From the NCBI GenBank assembly GCA_025463965.1, contig JAODBN010000177.1, forward strand, positions 1 through 5,117: a stretch of DNA of 5,117 nt. The letters run 5' to 3'. Made by a program: the position numbers and the translations under genes. Source of the DNA: Acidimicrobiaceae bacterium (GTDB taxonomy: Bacteria > Actinomycetota > Acidimicrobiia > Acidimicrobiales > Bog-793). Positions 1-4,919 of this stretch are shown here, one piece after another. Numbering within the stretch: position 1 is the first letter of the stretch; each line of letters begins with the position of its first letter. The notes under the pieces were generated by a model. That model saw only the letters and a program-made list of their open reading frames with translations, did not search any database and was not told the DNA's origin.

Positions 1-2
1 AG

Positions 3-1679
3 CTGGCGACCTCCGGTAACCAGGCGGTACGCGCGGTGTCCTCGGCGGTCGTGTCGATCGTCGATGCGGGCCAGGCCTTCTGCTCGCTGGCAGACGCTCG
101 AGGGATCCCGAGGGAGGCGACCTCGCCCGCCGCCTGCGACGCCGGCTCGCTGCAGGACGACCCGCCCGTCATCAGCTCGGTCTCTCCCCAGAGCGGCGAG
201 CCCGGCGTCGGCGTCACCGTTTCAGGCAACGGCTTCAACTTCCTCTCCGGCGTGAAGCTCGCCGGGACCTCCCTCGCCTACCAGCTGAACGGGACCCGCC
301 AGCTGACCCTCACGCTGCCCGGCGGGCTGGCGGCCGGGGCCGGGACGCTCAGCGTCTCCAATCCCGACGGGAAGGCGAACGCGGCCTTCTCGATCGATGC
401 TCCCCTGGCGGTGACCACCTCCGCGATCGCACCGCTCGAGGTTGGCGGCCAGCTCCAGGTGCGCCTCACCTCGACCGGTGGTGCAGGATCCAACGTCTGG
501 AGCGAGTCCGGCCCGCTGCCGGCTGGGCTCAGCCTCACCTCCGCGGGGACGCTTTCGGGGACCGCCAAGGCAGCCTTCTCCCGCTCGGTCGCCTTTACCG
601 TGCGCGACCGTTACGGGCTGAGCGCGAGCAGAGCCCTCGCGCTCGTGGTCCGAGCGGGTCCCGCCGTGGCCACCCAACGGCTCCCCTCCGGACGCGTGGG
701 GTCGTCCTACTCGGCGCGCCTCGCCGCTCGGGGCGGCTCTGCGCCCTACGTGTGGGCGATCGCCGCCAAGAGCCAATTGCCGGGCGGGTTTCTGTTTACC
801 GCCAAAGGCACCCTCACCGGCCGCCCCGGGACCGCAGGGTCCACCCCGGTGACGGTCCAGGTCACCGACGCGACGGGAGCCGTGGCGCGGCGCACCCTCG
901 TCGTTCACGTCGCGTCGGCCCCGCCCCCTCCCGAGCGCTACGCAGTGGTCACCTCCGACGGCCGGGTGGCGGCCTACGGCTCCTCCCGCCTCGCCGAGAA
1001 GCTCCCGACCGCGCCCGCCCGGCGCGCCGTGGCGGCAGCGGCGGATCCGGTTGCGGCCGGCTACTGGCTGCTCCTCGCCGACGGGGCGGTGCTCGCCACG
1101 GGGGCCGCTCACCCGCACGGTTCGGTCGGCCCGGGTGTCCTCGCCCACGCCGGAAGGCTGGTCGGGATCGCGCCCGACCCGAGCGGCACGGGCTATTGGG
1201 TGGCGGACGCCGAGGGCAAGGTCTTCGGGTTCGGCTCGGCCCACGCCGTGCGCGAGAACGCCCGGAACCGCCCACGCGGCAGGGTCGTGGCGATCGCCAG
1301 CGCCCCGGTCGGCACCGGATACTGGCTTCTCGAGGCCTCCGGGCGCGTCGATGCCTACGGCTCGGCCACCGCCTACCCCACGGTCCCGAACAGCGCCGGG
1401 ACCCGCCTCGTCGGGATTGCTCCGATCGCAACCGGGACGGGGTACTTCCTCGCCACCGCCTCGGGGCGGGTGTTCTCCGTCGGCTCGGCCCGGAGCCTGC
1501 GGGCAGAGCCGCCTTCCCACCCTGGTCGAGTCGTCGGGATCGCGCCGGCACCGAGCGGGGCGGGCTATTGGCTCGTCACCTCGACCGGGCGAGTCTTTCC
1601 CGTCGGCTCGGCTCGTACCCTGGCAGTGCCCGCGCCGCGGCCCATGGTGGGTGTCGTGGCGATCGTCGCCGGGCCCTGA
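3..1679 (+). CDS. Partial secreted/surface protein: beta-helix end, IPT/TIG, two Ig-like domains, six GYW-type repeats
   Basis: The frame is open to the left edge, so the gene very likely starts upstream; the GTG at 36 is only the first start codon in view and has no convincing ribosome binding site. Numbering from that GTG, residues 16-40 (C-S-L-A-D-A-R-G-I-P then A-C-D-A-G-S) match the motif that commonly closes right-handed beta-helix repeat regions in bacterial surface proteins. Residues 43-120 look like an IPT/TIG domain (P-V-I-S-S-V-S-P, then G-N-G-F). Residues 124-207 and 208-293 resemble two He_PIG-type putative Ig domains (L-P-A-G-L-S-L, G-T-L-S-G-T; later G-T-L-T-G-R-P). A P-P-P-P linker at 296-299 leads to six repeats to the C-terminus. 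The protein is probably exported and may act in adhesion or surface binding, but no catalytic motif is visible. The signal peptide and any anchor would lie outside the window. Domain calls are from motif recognition and the function is inferred. Confidence 0.8.
   Translation: MATSGNQAVRAVSSAVVSIVDAGQAFCSLADARGIPREATSPAACDAGSLQDDPPVISSVSPQSGEPGVGVTVSGNGFNFLSGVKLAGTSLAYQLNGTRQLTLTLPGGLAAGAGTLSVSNPDGKANAAFSIDAPLAVTTSAIAPLEVGGQLQVRLTSTGGAGSNVWSESGPLPAGLSLTSAGTLSGTAKAAFSRSVAFTVRDRYGLSASRALALVVRAGPAVATQRLPSGRVGSSYSARLAARGGSAPYVWAIAAKSQLPGGFLFTAKGTLTGRPGTAGSTPVTVQVTDATGAVARRTLVVHVASAPPPPERYAVVTSDGRVAAYGSSRLAEKLPTAPARRAVAAAADPVAAGYWLLLADGAVLATGAAHPHGSVGPGVLAHAGRLVGIAPDPSGTGYWVADAEGKVFGFGSAHAVRENARNRPRGRVVAIASAPVGTGYWLLEASGRVDAYGSATAYPTVPNSAGTRLVGIAPIATGTGYFLATASGRVFSVGSARSLRAEPPSHPGRVVGIAPAPSGAGYWLVTSTGRVFPVGSARTLAVPAPRPMVGVVAIVAGP
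936..1676 (+). repeat. Six tandem protein repeats of about 41-44 residues (GYW / GRVF / GSA type)
   Basis: Within the partial surface protein, cores occur at residues 301-317, 341-358, 385-402, 427-444, 467-485 and 508-526 (numbered from the GTG at 36). Each core reads roughly G-T-G-Y-W-L-hydrophobic-x-S-G-R-V-F-x-x-G-S-A. The cores are joined by a segment ending R-V-V-G-I-A-P. The first two cores are the most diverged. The spacing of the last four is an even 41 residues, and a final half unit (M-V-G-V-V-A-I-V-A) closes the protein. Such repeats are abundant in Acidimicrobiia. Six blade-sized units plus a closing strand suggest a beta-propeller, which is inference only. Confidence 0.8.
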
Positions 1680-1719
1680 CCTGCGATCTCAGCCGACCGA
1701 GCAGGAACGCTGGGACCGC

Positions 1720-1767
1720 GGCGCCCTTCCGGACGCCTCGTAGGTACTCAGCGGCGGTGCAGCTGAG
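1720..1767 (+). terminator. Possible terminator stem-loops after the surface-protein gene
   Basis: Two inverted repeats lie 40-90 bases past the stop at 1679. The first is GGCGCCC / GGACGCC around loop TTCC (1720-1737), with one C-A mismatch. The second is CTCAGC / GCTGAG around a 9-base loop (1747-1767), a perfect 6-bp stem. Neither has a T-tract, so they would be non-canonical terminators at best. Chance inverted repeats are common at this GC content. Confidence 0.25.
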
Positions 1768-1914
1768 GTGGCGCATCGGCAAGGGATGGCCGGCCGTCCT
1801 CCGACGAACAAGGTGAAAGACCCTTGCGTCAACACGATCTCCCACGCTGCGCACGGCAGGCGTCCGTCCCCGTCAGTGCACTTCAGACGTGTTTCCGAGA
1901 CCTTCCGACCTCGT

Positions 1915-1940
1915 GGAAACCCGATGTGCAGGAAACCGTC
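1915..1940 (+). promoter_or_regulatory. Candidate ECF-sigma-type promoter (GGAAAC-N16-CGTC)
   Basis: GGAAAC at 1915-1920 and CGTC at 1937-1940 are 16 bases apart, which resembles the GGAAC / CGT(C/T) elements used by many extracytoplasmic-function sigma factors. Transcription would start near 1946-1948, so the transcript would run straight into the terminator hairpin at 1962. The match is short and the same bases also form part of a hairpin, so this is tentative. No good housekeeping -35/-10 pair was seen; TACGAT at 1946-1951 is a possible -10 without a matching -35. Confidence 0.25.
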
Positions 1941-1961
1941 ATTGGTACGATCGGCGGGACC

Positions 1962-1985
1962 AGGTGGGCCGACCCACCTTTTTTT
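1962..1985 (+). terminator. Intrinsic terminator immediately upstream of the 2004 gene
   Basis: AGGTGGG (1962-1968), a 4-base loop (1969-1972) and CCCACCT (1973-1979) form a perfect 7-bp stem. The stem runs directly into seven consecutive Ts (1979-1985), which is unusual in such GC-rich DNA. This is a textbook factor-independent terminator on the plus strand. It ends only 5 bases before the AGGAG ribosome binding site of the next gene, so it either terminates upstream transcripts or acts as an attenuator for that gene. Confidence 0.75.
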
Positions 1986-1990
1986 CGAGC

Positions 1991-1995
1991 AGGAG
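1991..1995 (+). promoter_or_regulatory. Ribosome binding site (AGGAG) fixing the start at 2004
   Basis: AGGAG lies 8 bases before the ATG at 2004. This favours ATG 2004 over the in-frame TTG at 1824, which would add 60 residues of noise-like sequence read through the terminator. Confidence 0.8.
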
Positions 1996-2003
1996 AGCAC
2001 CAG

Positions 2004-2468
2004 ATGAGCGATGCGTCCGTCGGCCCTCGGGTGGAGCTCGAGCACACCCACCTGGCGAGCGCCGGCAAGACGCAGCTCACCCTCGAGGACCTCGCTGGCC
2101 TCCAACCCGGCGTCGCCCGCCTGATGCTCGAGGTCGGCAACCGGTTCTGGCGCTGCTATCACGCAGCGAAGGCTCACAACCGCAAGCTCGCTCGCTTCCA
2201 GATGTCGGAGGGAACCAAGCTGCTCAGGCAGTGCGTGATCGTGCGCCCGAAGTACGACCAGGACATGGCCACGTTCATCGAGCAGGACCTCGGTCGGCTG
2301 CGAGCGGTCATCGAGGCGGAGGACTGGGACCGACTGGACGAGGTCTTCGCCGAGATGACCTCGTCGGTCAACCGACTCCATGACGTGTGGGACCACGGGT
2401 TCCTCGTCTGGAAGGTCCCCGAGGCGCCGCCAGCCGACCTCGTCCTCGAGCCACCAACCGAGGACTGA
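2004..2468 (+). CDS. Small cytoplasmic helical protein, cytochrome c556-like but without the CxxCH haem motif
   Basis: The 154-residue protein has no signal peptide or membrane segment. The start is ATG 2004 with AGGAG 8 bases upstream. I do not recognise a named family with certainty. Residues 35-140 are predicted by eye to be mostly helical: F-W-R-C-Y-H-A-A-K-A-H-N (48-59), R-P-K-Y (81-84), F-I-E-Q-D-L (91-96), a helix around D-W-D-R-L-D (107-112), then V-N-R-L-H (122-126) and F-L-V-W-K-V-P (133-139). From memory this order resembles small c556-like helical proteins that carry R-P-x-Y mid-chain and C-N-A-C-H near the end, followed by an aromatic-I/V-x-x-P tail. Here both haem-attaching cysteines are replaced by V122 and L125, while the histidine (H126) is kept. 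A cytoplasmic protein lacking covalent haem would agree with the missing signal peptide. The proline/acid tail (142-154) looks disordered. The gene stands alone, behind a structured leader with a terminator, so its expression may be conditional. Its biochemical role is unknown. The coding call is firm and the family link is tentative. Confidence 0.85.
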   Translation: MSDASVGPRVELEHTHLASAGKTQLTLEDLAGLQPGVARLMLEVGNRFWRCYHAAKAHNRKLARFQMSEGTKLLRQCVIVRPKYDQDMATFIEQDLGRLRAVIEAEDWDRLDEVFAEMTSSVNRLHDVWDHGFLVWKVPEAPPADLVLEPPTED

Positions 2469-2474
2469 GCAGCG

Positions 2475-2497
2475 CCCGGGTCGGCAACCGACTCGGG
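2475..2497. terminator. Hairpin between convergent gene ends, candidate bidirectional terminator
   Basis: CCCGGGTCGG (2475-2484) pairs with CCGACTCGGG (2488-2497) across a 3-base CAA loop. On the plus-strand RNA this is a 10-bp stem with one G-U wobble; on the minus-strand RNA the same place is an A-C mismatch. It sits 6 bases past the stop of the 2004-2468 gene and 31 bases past the stop of the opposing PHP gene (2529). There is no T-tract, as is common for high-GC actinobacterial terminators. Confidence 0.5.
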
Positions 2498-2528
2498 AGG
2501 ATCTCCAGCGCCCTCACCGGAGCCAGGG

Positions 2529-3368
2529 TCAGGCTGGGAGCCGAGCCTCGAGCTCTTCGAGCGCGCGGTCGGGGACCGAGAGATCGCCGGTTCCCGTGCC
2601 GACCTCAAGATCGGGCTTGTAGGCGCCATGGAAGTCCGAGCCACCGGTGGCGACGAGTCCGAGCGAGCGTGCCAGCGCGACGAGCTGCTCGCGAGTGTCT
2701 GGGTCGTAGCGACCGTAGTAGCACTCCAACCCGGCGAGGCCCTGCTCGGCGAGAGCAGCCAGCCGCCGTTCGAGCTCGTCGGGCGCCAGGCCGAGCGACA
2801 GCGGGTGGGCGATCACCGCGAGGGCCCGCGAGCCCCGGGCGAGCTCGATGACCTCGCCGACCTCGAGCCTGGCCTTCGGCACGTAGCCCGGCGCTCCGCT
2901 CGACAGGTACTGGTCGAAGGCCTGCTGGACCGAGTCCACCACCTGCTTGCGGACAAGCACCGCAGCGAAATGGGGTCGTCCGATTCCCCGGCCACCGGCC
3001 TCGGCTGCGACCTCCTCGTAGGAGATCGGCAGGCCGAGCGAGGCCAGCCGCTCGGCCATCAGGACGTTTCGTGTAGTGCGATCGTCGCGAAGGCGCTCGA
3101 GTTCATCCTCGAGGGGGCCGCGGCCCTGGCCGACGAAGTAGCAAAGGACGTGAGCGCTGCCCGTCGGGCTGGCACAGGAGACCTCGCACCCGGCGACGAT
3201 CCGCACCCCGAGCTCGTCTCCCCGGGCCCGGGCTTCGACGAGGCCCTCCAGGGTGTCGTGGTCGGTGAGGGCCATCGCCGAACACCCAGCCGAGGCGGCC
3301 TGCTCGACGACGGTTTGCGGTCGGTCAGACCCGTCAGAGCAGCTCGAGTGGGTGTGCAGGTCGATCAC
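2529..3368 (-). CDS. PHP-domain phosphoesterase (YciV/TrpH/RNase AM-like)
   Basis: The 279-residue product is close to the usual 280-290 of this family. The PHP metal-binding motifs appear intact and in order: H5-T-H7, D12 in S-D-G, D36-H37-D38 in T-D-H-D, E62 in G-C-E-V-S, H73, H133 in G-R-P-H-F-A, H188 in A-H-P, and D245-F-H247. An insert between about 77 and 165 is typical of this branch. Known relatives are metal-dependent phosphoesterases that hydrolyse 3',5'-nucleoside bisphosphates or AMP-like nucleotides, or trim RNA 5' ends (E. coli YciV/RNase AM), so a cytoplasmic role in nucleotide or RNA-end turnover is likely. The exact substrate cannot be read from the sequence. The chosen start is GTG at 3368, giving M-I-D-L-H-T-H, where relatives usually begin. 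ATG at 3413 is in frame and would add 15 Arg/Ala-rich residues; both starts have weak ribosome binding sites. The gene is divergent from purF and convergent with the 2004-2468 gene. Confidence 0.9.
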   Translation of the reverse strand: MIDLHTHSSCSDGSDRPQTVVEQAASAGCSAMALTDHDTLEGLVEARARGDELGVRIVAGCEVSCASPTGSAHVLCYFVGQGRGPLEDELERLRDDRTTRNVLMAERLASLGLPISYEEVAAEAGGRGIGRPHFAAVLVRKQVVDSVQQAFDQYLSSGAPGYVPKARLEVGEVIELARGSRALAVIAHPLSLGLAPDELERRLAALAEQGLAGLECYYGRYDPDTREQLVALARSLGLVATGGSDFHGAYKPDLEVGTGTGDLSVPDRALEELEARLPA

Positions 3369-3434
3369 GCCCCGGAGGGTAACCGCGCGCTGTGCCGGTG
3401 CGCGTCCCTCCATCGCCTGCCGCGGGGGCACAGA

Positions 3435-3465
3435 CCGCCAAGGCGGCGGACAGGAGGAGGCCTCC
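3435..3465. promoter_or_regulatory. Two short palindromes in the divergent PHP/purF control region
   Basis: CCGCC-AA-GGCGG (3435-3446) and GGAGGCCTCC (3456-3465) lie 9 bases apart, just upstream of purF. The second overlaps the purF ribosome binding site. They could be operator half-sites for a dimeric regulator, but such palindromes arise easily in GC-rich DNA and I recognise no specific regulator motif. Confidence 0.2.
3452..3460 (+). promoter_or_regulatory. Ribosome binding site of purF
   Basis: AGGAGGAGG is a near-ideal Shine-Dalgarno sequence, 7 bases before the GTG at 3468. The in-frame GTG at 3486 has only a G-run 2 bases away, too close to work well. This supports 3468 as the start and so a 10-residue propeptide. 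Confidence 0.7.
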
Positions 3466-3467
3466 GG

Positions 3468-4919
3468 GTGGCACAATGGGGGACAGTGAAAGAGGCCTGC
3501 GGCGTCTTCGGCGTCTATGCGCCCGGCACCGCTGTCGCCCCGCTCGTGTTCGACGGTCTGTTCGCGCTCCAACATCGCGGGCAGGAGTCGGCGGGGATGG
3601 CAGTGAGCGACGGGGACACCATCACCGTGGTGAAAGAGATGGGCCTCGTGACGTCGGTCTTCGACGCTCGCAGCCTCTCCTCGCTCCAGGGTCATCTCGC
3701 GCTCGGCCACGTTCGTTACTCGACGACCGGCCCAAGCACCTGGCACAACGCGCAGCCGGTCTACCGTGCGCACGGCCGTGCCGGTTTCGCTCTCGGCCAC
3801 AACGGCAATCTGACCAACGTCGCGGCGCTCGAGGACGAGGCGGGAATGCTTCCCGGGGTGTCCGGCTCCGACAGCGACCTCATCGCCGAGCTGCTTGCTC
3901 GGGAGTTCTCGCCGGAGGGGAGCGAGGGCGACGGGAACGATCTCGAGCGGGCGCTGCTCTCCGTGCTGCCCCGTCTCGAGGGCGCCTTCTCGCTCGGTCT
4001 CATGGACGAGCGCCGCCTCGTGGCGGTGCGGGACCCGAACGGCTTCCGCCCGCTGTGCCTCGGCCGCCTCGACCCCGAAGAAGAGGGCGGGGAGGGCGGC
4101 TGGGTCGTCGCGTCCGAGAGCCCAGCCCTCGACATCGTCGGCGCCCGATTCGTGCGCGAGCTCGCCCCCGGCGAGATGGTCGTCATCGACGCAGATGGCC
4201 TCCGCTCCAGCTGGCCCTTTGCCGCTGAGCGCGTGGACCCGAGGCTGTGCGTATTCGAGTTCGTCTACTTCGCCCGTCCCGACTCGCTCCTCTACGGGCG
4301 TCAGGTGCACGCGGCACGGCACCGGATGGGCGAGCGTCTGGCGGAGGAGTCACCCGTCGAGGCCGACCTCGTGATCGGCGTCCCGGACTCGGGCGTGCCT
4401 GCGGCCGAGGGCTTCGCGGCACGAAGCGGGATCCGTTTCGGCCAGGGCCTCGTGAAGAACCGTTACATCGGGCGCACCTTCATCGCCCCCACCCAAGAGG
4501 CGCGCATCGAGGCGGTGCGCCGCAAGCTGAATCCGCTGCGGGAGAGCATCGAGGGTCTCCGCCTCATCGTGGTCGACGACTCGGTGGTGCGCGGCACCAC
4601 CACTCGTCAGCTCATCAAGATGCTGCGAGAGGCGGGAGCCGCCGAGGTGCACCTGCGAATCTCCTCCCCGCCGTTCCGCTGGCCCTGCTTCTACGGGATC
4701 GACACCCCCGTTCGCGATGATCTGCTCGCCGCCCGCATGGACGTCGAGGAGATCACCCGCCATCTCGGGGCGGACTCAGTTGCCTATCTCTCCCTGGACG
4801 GCCTCATCGGGGCAATCGGGGTTCCCGGTGCCGGGTTCTGCACCGCCTGCTTGACCGGCGACTACCCGACCGCGGTTCCGGCGCCTGCCGGTGCCCTCGT
4901 CGGGACCTTGACCCCCTGA
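3468..4919 (+). CDS. purF: Amidophosphoribosyltransferase (glutamine PRPP amidotransferase)
   Basis: This enzyme transfers ammonia from glutamine to PRPP to give 5-phosphoribosylamine, the first committed step of de novo purine synthesis, in the cytoplasm. The product is 483 residues, a normal length. The N-terminal Ntn glutaminase domain (about 11-245) has the catalytic Cys11 in A-C-G-V-F-G, then L-Q-H-R-G-Q-E-S-A-G (34-43), H-V-R-Y-S-T-T-G (81-88) and G-H-N-G-N-L-T-N (110-117). The phosphoribosyltransferase domain (about 255-465) has G-V-P-D-S-G (304-309) and the PRPP loop V-V-D-D-S-V-V-R-G-T-T-T (368-379). Cys261, Cys407, Cys458 and Cys461 match the four 4Fe-4S ligands of Bacillus subtilis PurF. 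The 261-407 interval of 146 equals that between the Bacillus ligands, and the last pair is likewise 3 apart. Cys11 must be exposed by removing residues 1-10, as in the Bacillus-type enzyme. The start is GTG 3468, with GTG 3486 as the alternative. No purM follows; instead the 3' end overlaps an opposing gene by 58 bases. The acidic stretch 202-211 is probably a loop insert. Confidence 0.97.
   Translation: MAQWGTVKEACGVFGVYAPGTAVAPLVFDGLFALQHRGQESAGMAVSDGDTITVVKEMGLVTSVFDARSLSSLQGHLALGHVRYSTTGPSTWHNAQPVYRAHGRAGFALGHNGNLTNVAALEDEAGMLPGVSGSDSDLIAELLAREFSPEGSEGDGNDLERALLSVLPRLEGAFSLGLMDERRLVAVRDPNGFRPLCLGRLDPEEEGGEGGWVVASESPALDIVGARFVRELAPGEMVVIDADGLRSSWPFAAERVDPRLCVFEFVYFARPDSLLYGRQVHAARHRMGERLAEESPVEADLVIGVPDSGVPAAEGFAARSGIRFGQGLVKNRYIGRTFIAPTQEARIEAVRRKLNPLRESIEGLRLIVVDDSVVRGTTTRQLIKMLREAGAAEVHLRISSPPFRWPCFYGIDTPVRDDLLAARMDVEEITRHLGADSVAYLSLDGLIGAIGVPGAGFCTACLTGDYPTAVPAPAGALVGTLTP

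Larger units (their letters stand above)
1680..2003 (+). other. 324-base intergenic/leader region rich in inverted repeats
   Basis: No convincing gene lies here. Going down the region there are two stem-loops near the end of the upstream gene (1720-1737 and 1747-1767), then a small hairpin at 1809-1826 (CAAGGT, loop GAAAG, ACCCTTG with one bulged C). A hairpin at 1891-1920 (GTTTCCGAG against CTC-GT-GGAAAC) is followed by a second GGAAAC at 1931-1936, and the region ends in an intrinsic terminator at 1962-1985. I did not recognise a known riboswitch class. The length and the density of structure fit a regulated leader for the gene at 2004. Confidence 0.5.

Noticed and set aside
222..1520. Long minus-strand open frame of 432 codons opposite the surface-protein gene
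   Set aside because: Its translation is Gly/Arg-rich and has no recognisable motif; it is a GC-driven shadow of the real repeat-containing gene.
936..1676. DNA-level tandem repeat or CRISPR-like array
   Set aside because: The periodicity is in the protein; the DNA copies are too diverged and there are no spacers.
752..1816. Plus-strand frame of 354 codons overlapping the surface-protein gene
   Set aside because: Arg/Gly/Pro-rich shadow translation with no domain; the other frame holds clear repeats and Ig-like motifs.
1680..1961. Known riboswitch (cobalamin, glycine, SAM, flavin or cyclic-di-nucleotide type) ahead of the terminator
   Set aside because: I looked for characteristic conserved boxes and saw none, so I name no class.
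1824..2003. Upstream in-frame extension of the 154-residue gene from a TTG
   Set aside because: It has no ribosome binding site, its sequence is noise-like, and it would be read through an intrinsic terminator; AGGAG before ATG 2004 is far better.
2628..3467. Plus-strand open frame extending purF upstream by 280 codons
   Set aside because: It is antisense to the PHP gene, whose metal motifs are intact. PurF homology begins just before Cys11, and a strong ribosome binding site marks GTG 3468.
3414..4322. Minus-strand extension of the PHP frame to a start at 4322
   Set aside because: It lies opposite the purF coding sequence and shows no family motif; PHP homology starts at the H-T-H motif just after 3368.
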